Of a DNA stretch of 64,000 nt, positions 41,876-54,484 are shown piece after piece. The notes beneath the pieces are model-generated. The model had not been told where the DNA came from, searched no databases, and saw only the letters and a program-made list of their open reading frames with translations. Position 1 is the first letter of the stretch; every line of letters starts with the position of its first letter. The position numbers and the translations under genes were made by a program. This DNA comes from Xylocopa sonorina. Lineage: Eukaryota > Arthropoda > Insecta > Hymenoptera > Apidae. The stretch lies in contig NW_027490146.1 of assembly GCF_050948175.1 (NCBI RefSeq), forward strand, positions 1 to 64,000, given 5' to 3'.

Positions 41876-42506
41876 ACTGGGGTTGATCTTCATCAAATTG
41901 AAGGAGTATAGAAATCGGCTTTGTGACGTTGAGACAGGCGCTTGTCCTTCAGATCTTAGTCGAAAGTACAGAAAAACCTGGTGAATGAATCGTGCTTCCG
42001 GTTTGCGAAGAACGCGACGTGCGAGTAGGAAGAATTTCATATGATCACTTGTGCGTGAATATTTGGAGGGCGTTCCGAGAGTCCTCATATACCAGCGACC
42101 TGCCTTCGCACCAGTCCAGACGCCGCTTTCCGAAGCGACCGTCGACGCTCCCGATCCAGACACCACAACGCATCACGCCGATTCTGCCACATTCAGCATC
42201 ATCGCTGAATTCCGACCGCCGTCCTCCTCTTCGCTGGCGACTGATCGAGATTTCCGTAGCAGCCAACAGAACGAAATCCGCTACGATCCCAGAGAAAGAT
42301 CCTCCACGCCGTTTCTACGTACAAATCGAGAGAGAAGTCATCGAAAGGTAGGGTCCTTCCCTTATTATCGCGAGTGTTTTCGCTAGTGTCGCGTCAGCCG
42401 AAATTGTCGGACCCGGTCTTAACGCGATCCCGCTGACCGAATTACCGAAAAATAGGCTCGGGTCGTAAAGCCTCCGGAGCAACGGAAAATAGTTTCACCG
42501 GACGTG
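41876..42506. other. Spacer 1 right part, no recognised gene
   Basis: About 630 bp of moderate GC sequence. A frame is open at 42,051-42,386 on the plus strand (111 residues, rich in Ser, Pro, Arg and Thr), and the overlapping 41,992-42,351 frame is also open. A splice-donor-like AAG|GTAGGG lies at 42,345-42,353. It could be the 5' exon of a gene or the leader of a retroelement cut off by the reversed satellite. No start context, family or partner exon is evident. Confidence 0.4.
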
Positions 42507-43670
42507 ATACCTCGTATTCACCTCAAAAGAATGTAAATGCGACACTTCCTTGCTAGGAAATAAGGTTTGCAGATATCTACGTATCGAAGAAATAGAGCCC
42601 TAATGCTTCTTGAAACGCCATATCGCATCTCATTTCTATGTTTCATCATAAGATACAATATTCATTGCGAAGTGTCATGTATACCTCGTATTCACTTCAA
42701 AAGAATGTAAATGCGACACTTGCATGCTAGGAAATAGCGTTTGCATATGTCTACGTATCGTAGCAATAGAGTTCTAATGCTTCTTAAAACGCATTATCGC
42801 ATCTCACTCCTATGTTTCATGACAAGAAATAATATTCATTGCGAAGTGTCATGTATACCTCGTATTCATTTCAAAAGAAAGTAAATGCGACACTTCCATG
42901 CTAGGAAATAGCGTTTGCAGTTGTCTACGTATCGTAGCAATAGAGTTCTAATGCTTCTTAAAAAGCGATATCGCATCTCACTTCTATGTTTCATGATAAG
43001 AAATAATATTCATTGCGAAGTGTCATGTATACCTCGTATTCACTTCAAATGAATGTAAATGCGAAACTTCCATGCTAGCAAATGGCGTTTGCAGATGTCT
43101 ACGTATCGCAGCAATGGAGTTCTAATGCTTCTCAGAACGCGATATCACATCTCACTTCTATGTTTCGAGATAAGATACAACATACATTGCGAAGTGTCAT
43201 GAATACCTCGTATTCACTTCAAAAGAATGCAAATGCGACACTTGCATGCTAGGAAATAGCGTTTGCAGATATCTCCGCATCGAGGAAATAGGGTTCTAAT
43301 TCTTCTTAAGACGCGATATCGCGTCTCACTTTTATGTTACATGATAAGATGTAATGTTCATTGCGAAGTGTCATATATACCTCGTATTCACTTCAAAAGA
43401 ATGTAAATGCTAATCTTCCTTGCTAGGAAATAGCGTTTGCAGATGACTACGTATCGCAGCAATAGAGTTCTAATGATTCGTAGAACGCGATATCGCATCT
43501 CACTACAATGTTTCATGATAAGATATAATATTCAATGCGAAGTGTCATGTATACCTCGTATTCACTTGAATAGAATGTGAATGCGACACTTGCATGCTAG
43601 GAAATAGCGTTCGCAGATGTCTACGTATCGTAGCAATATAGTTCTAATGCTTCTTAAAACGCGATATCGC

Positions 43671-44160
43671 ATCTCACCACTATGTTTCATGATAAGATAT
43701 AATATTCATTGCGAAGTGTCATGTATACCTCGTATTCACTTCAAAAGAATGTAAATGCGACACTTCCTGGCTAGGAGATATTGTTTGCAGATGTCTACGT
43801 ATCGTAGCAATATAGTTCTAATGCTTCTTATAACGCGATATCGCATCTCACCACTATGTTTCATGATAAGATATAATATTCATTGCGAAGTGTCATGTAT
43901 ACCTCGTATTCACTTCAAAAGAATGTAAATGCGACACTTCCTGGCTAGGAGATATTGTTTGCAGATGTCTACGTATCGTAGCAATATAGTTCTAATGCTT
44001 CTTATAACGCGATATCGCATCTCACCACTATGTTTCATGATAAGATATAATATTCATTGCGAAGTGTCATGTATACCTCGTATTCACTTCAAAAGAATGT
44101 AAATGCGACACTTCCTGGCTAGGAGATATTGTTTGCAGATGTCTACGTATCGTAGCAATA
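43671..44160 (-). repeat. Homogenised single-unit tandem run
   Basis: Consecutive units marked by ATCTCACCACTATG and CCTGGCTAGGAGATATTG start at 43,671, 43,845 and 44,019, exactly 174 bp apart, and look essentially identical apart from AAAACGCG versus TAACGCG at the edge. Two more copies of the same unit sit at about 45,412 and 45,586. This is the only place where adjacent units are nearly identical, which suggests very recent single-unit amplification and a separate jump of the same unit 1.4 kb away. Confidence 0.8.
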
Positions 44161-46308
44161 GAGTTCTAATGCTTCTTAAAATGAGAAGTCGTATTTCATT
44201 TCTATGTTTCGTAATAAGATATAATATTCATTGTGGAATGTTATGTATACGTCGTATTCACTTCAAAAGAATGTAAATGCGACACTTCCTTGCTAGGAAA
44301 TAACATTTGCAGATGTCTACGCATCGTAGGAATAGAGTTCTAATGCTCCTTAAAACGAGATGTCGCATTTCATTTCTATGTTGCGTGATAAGATATAATA
44401 TTCATTGTGGAGTGTTATGAATACCTCGTATTCACTTCAAAAGAATGCAAAATGCGACACTTCCCTGCTAGGAAATAGCGATTCCAGATGACCACGTATC
44501 GAAAGAATAGAGTTCTAATACTTCTTAAAACGAGATGTCGCATCTCATTTCTATGTTTCACGATAAGATATAGTATCCATTGCGAAGTGTCATGTATACC
44601 TCATATTCACTTCAATGGAATGTAAATGCGACATTTCCTTTCTAGGAAATAGAGTTTGCAGATGTCTACGTATCGTAGCAATAGAGCTCTAATACTTCTT
44701 AAAACGCGATATCGCATCACACTTCTATGTTTCATGATAAGATATAATATTCATTGCGAAGTGTCTTGTATACCTCGTATTCACTTCTAAAGAATGTGAA
44801 TGCGACACTTGCATGCTAGGAAATTGCGTTTGCAGAGGTCTACGTATCGTAGCAATAGAGTTCTAATGCTCCTTAAAATGCAATATCGCATCTCACTGCT
44901 ATGTTTCATGATAAGATATAATATTCATTATGGAGTGTTATGTATACCTCGTATTCACTTCAGGAGAATTTAAATACGACCCTTCCATGCTAGGAAATAG
45001 CCTTTGCAGATGTCTACGTATCGTAGAAATAGAGTTCTAATGCTCCTTAAAACGCAATATCGCATCTCACTGCTATTTTTCATGATAAGATATAATATTC
45101 ATTATGGAGTGTCATGTATACCTCGTATTCACTTCAAAAGAATGTAAATGCGACACTTCCTTGCTAGGAAATAGCGTTTCCAGATGACCACGTATCGAAA
45201 GAATAGAGTTCTAATACTTCTTAAAACGAGATGTCGCATCTCATTTCTATGTTTCACGATAAGATATAGTATCCATTGCGAAGTGTCATGTATACCTCGT
45301 ATTCACTTCAATGGAATGTGAATGCGAAACTTCCTGGCTAGGAGATATTGTTTGCAGATGTCTACGTATCGTAGCAATATAGTTCTAATGCTTCTTAAAA
45401 CGCGATATCGCATCTCACCACTATGTTTCATGATAAGATATAATATTCATTGCGAAGTGTCATGTATACCTCGTATTCACTTCAAAAGAATGTAAATGCG
45501 ACACTTCCTGGCTAGGAGATATTGTTTGCAGATGTCTACGTATCGTAGCAATATAGTTCTAATGCTTCTTAAAACGCGATATCGCATCTCACCACTATGT
45601 TTCATGATAAGATATAATATTCATTGCGAAGTGTCATGTATACCTCGTATTCACTTCAAAGAATGTATAGAGGCTCTAACTTGATAGGAAATAGCGTTTG
45701 CAGATGTCTACGCGTCGAGGCAATAGAGTTACAATGCTTCTTAAAACGCGATATCGAATCTCAATCCTATGTTTCATTATAAGATATAATATTCATTGCG
45801 AAGTGTCATGTATACCTCGAATTCACTTCAAAAGAATGTAAATGCGACTATTCCTTGCTAGGGCATAGCGTTTGCAGATGCCTACGTGTCGTAGCAATAG
45901 ATTTCTAATGCTTCTTAGATCGCGATATCGCATCTCATTTCTATGTTTCGTGATATGTTATAATATTCATTCCGAAGTGTCATGTAAACCTCGAATTCAC
46001 TTCAAAAGAATGTAAATGCGACTATTGGTTGCTAGGAAATAGCGATTGCAGATGTGTACGTATCGTAGCAATAGAGTTCTAATGCTTCTCAAAACGCGAT
46101 ATCGCATCTCATTTCTATGTTTCATGATAAGATATAATGTTCATTGCGAAGTGTCATGTATACCTCGTATTCACTTCATAAGAATGTAAATGCGATACTT
46201 GCATGCTAGGAAGTAGCGTTTGCACATGTCTACGTATCGTAGCAACAGAGTTCTAATGCTTCTTAAAACGAGATGTCGCATTTCATTTCTATGTTTCGTG
46301 ATAAGATA

Positions 46309-46312
46309 TAAT
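46309..46312. repeat. Target-site duplication TAAT, left
   Basis: The four bases TAAT before the LTR repeat directly after it (46,881-46,884). Removing the insert and one TAAT restores the normal satellite string GATATAATATTCATTG. Confidence 0.85.
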
Positions 46313-46684
46313 TGTAGCGGCTAGCATCGAGGTATAATAGAAGACCTTTTTCGCTACAAGCAGCTAGAACGATTTATGGTATGCGCCAAATAAGTTACTT
46401 TTGAGAAGACGTCCTTAGCGAACTTTCTGCACATTCTAGTTGTAAATCTTAGTCGATGACCTCAGTAACACACGCGGACTCCATAAACCGAGGGTTTCCA
46501 AAAAGGGTCTAAGCCTACGGTCAAGAGGCTACACCCTTGACGTGAGAGGAACCAGACACAGCGGAAACCCCGCTACATTGCCAAATGTTAAAATAACAAA
46601 ATGCCCCCATTATACCTGCTGCCGCCCTTCCAAGCAAACGCGCTAAGGGCGCAAGAAGAGGCGGCACCTAGATAAACAAATACG

Positions 46685-46721
46685 TGATTGGCTAAGGTCG
46701 AAGCACAGACTTAGCCAATCA
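46685..46721. promoter_or_regulatory. Inverted CCAAT-box pair in the solo LTR
   Basis: A perfect 12-bp inverted repeat, TGATTGGCTAAG and CTTAGCCAATCA, is separated by 13 bp. Each arm holds a CCAAT box (one on each strand). It lies about 100 bp upstream of the polyadenylation signal, where an LTR promoter is expected. Function is inferred from motif and position only. Confidence 0.5.
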
Positions 46722-46816
46722 TGCAACGCAAAGTATTTGTACAAACGCGGCTGCACACGAGGCAACCAAAAAAGGCACAGTTGATCTCGAGAACTTGCCG
46801 AGTGCAGTCGCTCCAG

Positions 46817-46822
46817 AATAAA
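46817..46822 (+). terminator. Polyadenylation signal AATAAA in the solo LTR
   Basis: A canonical AATAAA lies 58 bp before the LTR end, the usual place for the signal in the R region. It supports reading the LTR on the plus strand. Confidence 0.5.
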
Positions 46823-47594
46823 GAGAAAGTGAACAACCTACGACTTAGTCAGATCATTCGAATAACCAACCTCCTCCACATAATATTCATTGCAGAGTGT
46901 TATGTATACCTCGTATTCACTTCATAAGAATGTAAGTGCGACACTTCCTTGGAAGGAAATATTGATTGCAGATGTCTACGTATCGTAGCAATAGAGTTCT
47001 AATGCTTCTTAGAACGAGAAGTCGTATTTCATTTCTATGTTTCGTAATAGGGTATAATATTCATTGTGGAATGTTATGTATACCTCGTATTCGCTTCAAA
47101 AGAATGTAAATGCGACACTTCCATGCTAGGAAACAGCGTTTGCAGATGTCTACGTATCATAGCAATATAGTTCTAATGCTTCTTAAAGCGCGATATCGCA
47201 TCTCACTACTACGTTTCATGATAAGTTGTAGTAATCATTGCGAAGTGTCATCTATACCTCGTATTCACATCAAAAGAATGTAAATGCGACACTTACATGC
47301 TAGGAAATAGCGTTTGCAGATGTCTACGTATCACAGCAATAGAGTTCTAATGCTTCTTAAAACGAGATATCGCATTTCATTTCTATGTTTCGTGATAAGA
47401 TATAATATTCATTGTGGAGTGTTATGTGTACCTCGTATTCACTTGAAAAGAATGTAAATGCGACACTTCCTTGCTAGGAAATATTGTTTGCAGATGTCTA
47501 CGTATCGTAGCAATAGAGTTCTAATGCTTCTTAAAACGCGATATCGCATTACACTTCTATGTTTCATGATAAGATATAATATTCATTGCGAAGT

Positions 47595-48957
47595 GTCATG
47601 TATACCTCGTACTCACTTCTAAAGAATGTAAATGCGACACTTCCTTGCTAGGAAATAGCGTTTGCAGATCTCTACGTATCGAAGCAATAGAGTTCTAATG
47701 CTTCGTAAATCGCGAAATCGAATCCCATTTCTGTGTTTCGAGATGAGTTATAATATTCATTGCGAAGTGTCGTGTATACCTCGTATTCACTTCAAAAGAA
47801 TGTAAATGCGACACTTCCATGCTAGGAAATAGCGTTTGCAGATGACTCCGCATCGAAGCAGTAGGGTTCTAATGCTTCCTAAATCCCGATATCGCATATC
47901 ATTTCTATGTTTCATGATAAGATATAATATTCATTGCGATGTGTCACGTATACCTCGCACACAGTTCAAATGAATGTAAATGCGACACTTCCATGCTAGG
48001 AAATAGCGTCTGCAGATGTCTACGTATCGTAGCAATAGAGTTCTACTGCTTCTTAGAACGCGAAATCGCATCTCACTTCTATGTTTCATGATAATAAATA
48101 ATGTTCATTTCGAAGTGTCATATATACCTCGTATTCACTTCAAAAGAATGTAAATGCGAATCTTCCTTGCTAGGATATAGCGTTTGCAGATGACTACGTA
48201 TCGGAGCAACGGAGTTCTAAAGCTTCTCAAAACGAGATATCGCATCTCATTTCTATGCTTCATGATAAGATATAATATTCATTGCGAAGTGTCATGTATA
48301 CCTCGTATTCCCTCCAAACGAATGTAAATGCGACACTTCCTTGCTAGGAAATAGCGTTTGCAGATGCCTACATATCGTAGCAATAAAATTCTAATGCTAC
48401 TTAAATCGCGATATCGCATCTCATTTATATGTTTCGTGAAAAGATATAATTTTCATTGCGAAGTGTCATGTATACCTCGTAGTCGCTTGAAAAGAATGTA
48501 AAAGCGACTATTCCTTGCTAGGAAATAGCGTTTGCAGATGCCTACGTATCGTAGCAATAGAGTCCTAATGCTTCTTAAAACGAGATATCGCATTTCATTT
48601 CTATGTTTCGTGATAAGATATAATATTCATTGCGAAGTGTCAGGTATACCTCGTATTCACATCAAAAGAATGTAAATGCGACGTTTCCATCCTAGGAGGT
48701 AGCGTTTGCAGATGTCTACGTATCGTAGCAATAGAGTTCTAACGCTACTTAAAACGCGATACCGCATCTCTCTTCTATGTTTCATGATAAGATATAATAC
48801 TCATTACGAAGTGTCATGTATACCTCGTATTCACTTCAAAAGAATGTAAATGCGACTACTGCCTGCTAGGAAATAGCGTTTGCAGATGTCTACGTATCGT
48901 AGCAATAGGTTTCTAATGCTACTTAAATCGCGATATCGCATCTCATTTCCATGTTTA
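47595..48957 (-). repeat. Eight-unit block, copy 1
   Basis: About 1.36 kb is repeated at 52,292-53,654, offset 4,697 bp (27 units minus 1). Markers are CGTACTCACTTCTAAAG (47,610 and 52,307), CCCATTTCTGTGTTTCG, GACTCCGCATCG and GTTTCCATCCTAGGAGG. Only scattered single-base differences are visible. The copies diverge after CATTTCCATGTTT. Confidence 0.85.
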
Positions 48958-48990
48958 ATGATAAGATATAATATTCATTGCGAAGTGTCA

Positions 48991-51660
48991 TGTATACCTC
49001 GCAAACTCTTCAAGTGAATGTAAAAGCGTCACTTCCTTGCTAGGAAATAGCGTTTGCAGATGTCTACGTATCGATGCAGTCCATTTCTAATTCTTCTTAA
49101 AGCGGGATATCGCAACTCATTTCAATGTTTCATGATAAGGTATAATAATCATTGCGATGTGTTATGTATTCCTCGTCTACACTTCAGATGAATGTAAGTG
49201 CGACAATTCCTTGCCAGGAAATAGCGTTTGCAGATGTCTACGAATCGAAGCAGTAGATTTCTAAAGCTTGCTAATTCGCGAAATCGCATCTCATATCTAT
49301 GTTTCACGATAATATATAATATACATTGCGAAGTTTCATGTATACCTCGCATACAATTCAAACGAATGCGAAAGCGACATTTCCTTGGCAGAAAATAGTG
49401 TTTGCAGATGTCTACGTATCGAAGAAATAGTGTTCTAATGCTTCTTAAATCGCGATATCGCATCTCATTTCTATGTTTCATGATAAGATATAATATTCAT
49501 TGTGCAGTGTTATGAATATTTCGTATTCACTTCAAAAGAATGTAAATGCGACACTTCCTTGCTAGGCAATAGCGTTTGCCGATGTCTACGTATCGAAGCA
49601 ATAGTTTTCTAATGCTTCTTAAATCGTCATATTGCATCTCATATCTACGTTTCATGATAAGATATAATATTCATTGCGAAGTGTCATGTATACCTCGTAT
49701 TCCTTTCAGAAGAATGTAAATGCGACACTTCCTTCCTAGGAAGTAGCGTTTGCAGATGTCTACTTATCGAACCAATAGATTTCTAATGCATCTCAAATCG
49801 CCATGTCGCATCTCATTTCTACGTTTCATGATAAGGTATAATATTCAGTGTGCAGTGTTATGTATACCTCGTATTCACTTCAAAAGAATGTAAATGCGAC
49901 ACTTCCTTGCTAGGAAATAGCGATTGCAGGTATCTACGTATCGAAGCAATAGAATTCTAATGCTTCTTAAGACCCGATATCGCATCTCACTTCTATGTTT
50001 CATTATAAGATATAATATTCATTGCGAAGTGTCATGTATAGCTCGCAAACTCTTCAAATGAATGTAAAAGCGTCACTTCCTTGCTAGGAAATAGCGTTCG
50101 CAGATGTCTACGTATCGATGCAGTCCATTTCTAATTCTTCTTAAAGCGGGATATCGCAACTCATTTCAATGTTTCATGATAAGGTATAATAATCATTGCG
50201 ATGTGTTATGTATTCCTCGTCTACACTTCAGATGAATGTAAGTGCGACAATTCCTTGCCAAGAAATAGCGTTTGCGGATGTCTACGAATCGAAGCAATAG
50301 ATTTCTAAAGCTTGCTAATTCGCGAAATCGCATCTCATATCTATGTTTCATGATAATATATAATATACATTGTGAAGTTTCATGTATACCTCGCATACAA
50401 TTCAAACGAATGCGAAAGCGACATTTCCTTGGTAGGAAATAGTGTTTGCAGATGTCTACGTATCGAAGAAATAGTGTTCTAATGCTTCTGAAATCGCGAT
50501 ATCGCATCTCATTTCTATGTTTCATGATAAGATATAATATTCATTGTGCAGTGTTATGAATATTTCGTATTCACTTCAAAAGAATGTAAATGCGACACTT
50601 TCTTCCTAGGCAATAGCGTTTGCCGATGTCTACGTATCGAAGCAATAGTTTTCTAATGCTTCTTAAATCGTCATATCGCATCTCATATCTACGTTTAATG
50701 ATAAGATATAATATTCATTGCGAAGTGTCATGTATACCTCGCAAACTCTTCAAGTGAATGTAAAAGCGTCACTTCCTTGCTAGGACATAGCGTTTGCAGA
50801 TGTCTACGTATCGATGCAGTCCATTTGTAATTCTTCTTAAAGCGGGATATCGCAACTCATTTCAATGTTTCATGATAAGGTATAATAATCATTGCGATGT
50901 GTTATGTATTCCTCGTCTACACTTCAGATGAATGTAAGTGCGACAATTCCTTGCCAGGAAATAGCGTTTGCAGATGTCTACGAATCGAAGCAGTAGATTT
51001 CTAAAGCTTGCTAATTCGCGAAATCGCATCTCATATCTATGTTTCACGATGATATATAATATACATTGCGAAGTTTCATGTATACCTCGCATACAATTCA
51101 AACGAATGCGAAAGCGACATTTCCTTGGCAGGAAATAGTGTTTGCAGATGTCTACGTATCGAAGAAATAGTGTTCTAATGCTTCTTAAATCGCGATATCG
51201 CATCTCATTTCTATGTTTCATGATAAGATATAATATTCATTGTGCAGTGTTATGAATATTTCGTATTCACTTCAAAAGATTGTAAATGCGACACTTCCTT
51301 GCTAGGCAATAGCGTTTGCCGATGTCTACGTATCGAAGCAATAGTTTTCTAATGCTTCTTAAATCGTCATATTGCATCTCATATCTACGTTTCATGATAA
51401 GATATAATATTCATTGCGAAGTGCCATGTATACCTCGTATTCCTTTCAGAAGAATGTAAATGCGACACTTCCTTCCTAGGAAGTAGCGTTTGCAGATGTC
51501 TACTTATCGAACCAATAGATTTCTAATGCATCTCAAATCGCCATGTCGCATCTCATTTCTACGTTTCATGATAAGGTATAATATTCAGTGTGCAGTGTTA
51601 TGTATACCTTGTATTCACTTCAAAAGAATGTAAATGCGACACTTCCTTGCTTGGAAATAG
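48991..51660 (-). repeat. 4/6-unit HOR set, three copies
   Basis: Marker CTCGCAAACTCTTCAA begins copies at 48,998, 50,042 and 50,738. Copy 1 to copy 2 is 1,044 bp (6 units) and copy 2 to copy 3 is 696 bp (4 units). Copies 1 and 3 share two trailing units (TTCCTTTCAGAAG at about 49,701 and 51,441, offset 1,740) that copy 2 lacks. The second copy is therefore a 4-unit derivative of a 6-unit HOR. Other shared markers are CCTCGTCTACACTTCAG and AATATTTCGTATTC. Confidence 0.85.
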
Positions 51661-52291
51661 CGTTTGCAGATGTCTACGTATCGAAGCAATAGACATCTAA
51701 TGCTTCATAAATCGCCATATCGCAACTCATTTCGATGTTTCATGATAAGATATAATATTCATTGCGAAGTGTTATGTATACCTCGTATTCACTTCAAAAG
51801 AATGTAAACGCGACAAATCATTGCCAGGAAATAGCGTTTGCAGATGTCTGCGTATCGAAGCAGTAGATTTCTAAAGCTTGCTAATTCGCGATAACGCATC
51901 TCATATCTATGTTTCATGATAATATATAATATTCATTGCGAAGTGTCATGTATACCTCGCATACACTTCAAATGAATGAAAATGCGACACTTCCTTCCTA
52001 GGAAATAGCATTTACAGATGTCTACGTAACGAAGTAATTGTGTTCTAATGCTTCTAAATCGTCATATCGCATCTCATTCCTATGTTGCATGATAAGGTAT
52101 AATATTCATTGCGAAGTGTCATGTATACCTCCTATTCACTTCAAAAGAATGTAAATGCGACACTTCGTTGCAAGGAAATAGCGTTTGCAGATGTCTACGT
52201 ATCGTAGCAATAGAGTGCTAGTGCTTCTTAAAACGGGATATCGCATCTCATTTCTATGTTTCATGATAAGATATTATATTCATTGCGAAGT

Positions 52292-53654
52292 GTCACGTAT
52301 ACCTCGTACTCACTTCTAAAGAATGTAAATGCGACACTTCCTTGCTAGGAAATAGCGTTTGCAGATCTCTACGTATCGAAGCAATAGAGTTCTAATGCTT
52401 CGTAAATCGCGAAATCGAATCCCATTTCTGTGTTTCGTGATGAGTTATAATATTCATTGCGAAGTGTCGTGTATACCTCGTATTCACTTCAAAAGAATGT
52501 AAATGCGACACTTCCATGCTAGGAAATAGCGTTTGCAGATGACTCCGCATCGAAGCAGTAGGGTTCTAATGCTTCCTAAATCCCGATATCGCATATCATT
52601 TCTATGTTTCATGATAAGATATAATATTCATTGCGATGTGTCACGTATACCTCGCACACAGTTCAAATGAATGTAAATGCGACACTTCCATGCTAGGAAA
52701 TAGCGTCTGCAGATGTCTACGTATCGTAGCAATAGAGTTCTGCTGCTTCTTAGAACGCGAAATCGCATCTCACTTCTATGTTTCATGATAAGAAATAATG
52801 TTCATTTCGAAGTGTCATATATACCTCGTATTCACTTCAAAAGAATGTAAATGCGAATCTTCCTTGCTAGGATATAGCGTTTGCAGATGACTACGTATCG
52901 GAGCAACGGAGTTCTAAAGCTTCTCAAAACGAGATATCGCATCTCATTTCTATGCTTCATGATAAGATATAATATTCATTGCGAAGTGTCATGAATACCT
53001 CGTATTCCCTCCAAACGAATGTAAATGCGACACTTCCTTGCTAGGAAATAGCGTTTGCAGATGCCTACATATCGTAGCAATAAAATTCTAATGCTACTTA
53101 AATCGCGATATCGCATCTCATTCATATGTTTCGTGAAAAGATATAATTTTCATTGCGAAGTGTCATGTATACCTCGTAGTCGCTTGAAAAGAATGTAAAA
53201 GCGACTATTCCTTGCTAGGAAATAGCGTTTGCAGATGCCTACGTATCGTAGCAATAGAGTCCTAATGCTTCTTAAAACGAGATATCGCATTTCATTTCTA
53301 TGTTTCGTGATAAGATATAATATTCATTGCGAAGTGTCAGGTATACCTCGTATTCACATCAAAAGAATGTAAATGCGACGTTTCCATCCTAGGAGGCAGC
53401 GTTTGCAGATGTCTACGTATCGTAGCAATAGAGTTCTAACGCTACTTAAAACGCGATATCGCATCTCTCTTCTATGTTTCATGATAAGATATAATACTCA
53501 TTACGAAGTGTCATGTATACCTCGTATTCACTTCAAAAGAATGTAAATGCGACTACTGCCTGCTAGGAAATAGCGTTTGCAGATGTCTACGTATCGTAGC
53601 AATAGGTTTCTAATGCTACTTAAATCGCGATATCGCATCTCATTTCCATGTTTC
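52292..53654 (-). repeat. Eight-unit block, copy 2
   Basis: This is the partner of 47,595-48,957, in the same orientation, 27 units away. The intervening 3.3 kb includes the 4/6-unit HOR set, so this duplication predates or spans that amplification. Confidence 0.85.
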
Positions 53655-54484
53655 GTGATAAGATATAATATTCATTGCGAAGTGTCATGTATACCTCGTA
53701 TTCACTTCAAAAGAATGTAAATGCGACAATTCCTTCCTAGGAAATAGCGTTTGCAGATGCCTACGTATCGTAGCAATAGAGTTCTAATGTTTCTTAGATC
53801 GCGATATCGCATCTCATATCTATGATTCGTGATAAGTTAGAATATTCATTCCGAAGTGTCATGTATACCTCGAATTCTCTTCAAAAGAATGTAAATGCGA
53901 GACTTCCATGCTAGGAAATAGCGTTTGCAGATATCTTCGCATCGAGGCAATAGGGTTCTAGTGCTTCTTAAAACGCGATATCGCATCTGACTTCTATGTT
54001 ACATGATAAGATATAATATCCATTGCGAAGTATTGTGTATTCCTCGTCTACACTTCAAATGAATGTAAATGCGACACTTCCCTTTTTGGAAACAGCGTTA
54101 CCAGATGTCTACGTATCGAAGCAATAGAGTTCTAATGCTTCTTAAATCGTGATATAGCATCACATTTCTATGTTTCATGATAAGATATAATATTCATTGC
54201 GAAGTGTCATGTATTCCTCGCTTACACTTCAGATGAATGTAAATGCAACACTTCCTCTCTAGGAAATTACGTTTCCAGATGTCTACTTATCGAAGCAATA
54301 GAGTTCTAATGCTTCTTAGAACGCGATATCGCATCTCATTTCTATTTTTCATGATAAGATATAATATTCATTGCGAAGTGTCATGTATTCTCGTCTACAC
54401 GTCAAAAGAATGTAAATGCAACACTTCGTTGCTAGGGAACAGCGTTTCTAGATGTCTAGGTATCGAAGCAATAGAGTTCTAATG

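Larger units (their letters stand above)
40925..42506. other. Unique spacer 1 at a satellite orientation switch
   Basis: About 1.58 kb with no satellite similarity lies between forward and reversed arrays. The satellite stops after GTGTCGCATTT and resumes as its reverse complement at ATACCTCGTATTCAC. Composition is mosaic: GC-rich at 40,925-41,290 and 41,370-41,580, AT-rich at 41,640-41,860, moderate after 41,930. Several overlapping frames stay open in the GC-rich parts on both strands, as expected from low stop density, and none shows a family I recognise. A full CRE-type palindrome TGACGTCA lies at 40,927-40,934, three bases inside the junction. It may be a captured mobile-element fragment or single-copy DNA; I cannot decide. 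Confidence 0.85.
42507..46312 (-). repeat. 174-bp satellite array, reversed block, left of LTR (about 22 units)
   Basis: This is the same satellite, read on the minus strand: CTCGTATTCACTTC, AATGCGACACTTCC, CTAGGAAATAGCG and TTTCATGATAAGATAT are reverse complements of the forward unit. It starts mid-unit at ATACCTCG directly after the spacer. Most units carry the CTACGTATCGTAG dyad. The array breaks at GATATAAT where a solo LTR has inserted and continues at 46,881, so it is one array with the right-hand reversed block. Confidence 0.97.
46313..46880. mobile_element. Solo LTR of an LTR retrotransposon
   Basis: A 568-bp insert in the reversed satellite starts TGTAGCGG and ends CTCCACA, so it has the TGT...ACA ends typical of LTRs, and it is flanked by the 4-bp direct repeat TAAT. 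Removing it restores an ordinary unit. Its content is LTR-like: CCAAT-type motifs at 46,685-46,721, and an AATAAA polyadenylation signal at 46,817-46,822 near the right end, which suggests plus-strand orientation. There is no internal coding region and no second LTR, so it is a solo LTR, normally left by recombination between the two LTRs of a full element. A 4-bp target duplication fits Ty3/gypsy-like or Bel-Pao-like integrases, but I do not assign a family. An open frame at 46,721-46,927 crosses the LTR end and is not a gene. Confidence 0.85.
46881..54484 (-). repeat. 174-bp satellite array, reversed block, right of LTR (about 44 units)
   Basis: This continues the minus-strand array in the same unit phase as before the LTR, beginning with the second TAAT copy. 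Units of the CTACG type prevail at 46.9-49 kb and 52.2-53.9 kb. Units of the TTCG type (CTACGTATCGAAG on this strand) prevail at 49-52 kb and at the right edge. The last units (from about 54,050) are more divergent, with shortened or altered stretches such as GTATTCTCGTCTACACG, and the array stops inside a unit after GTTCTAATG. Minus-strand open frames at 49,149-49,481, 50,193-50,525 and 50,889-51,221 are HOR copies of the same satellite and are not genes. Confidence 0.97.

Noticed and set aside
46721..46927. 68-residue frame across the right LTR end
   Set aside because: It crosses the LTR/satellite junction and has no domain.
49149..51221. Minus-strand 110-residue frames in the reversed array
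   Set aside because: Three HOR copies of satellite; no codon-level evidence or domain.
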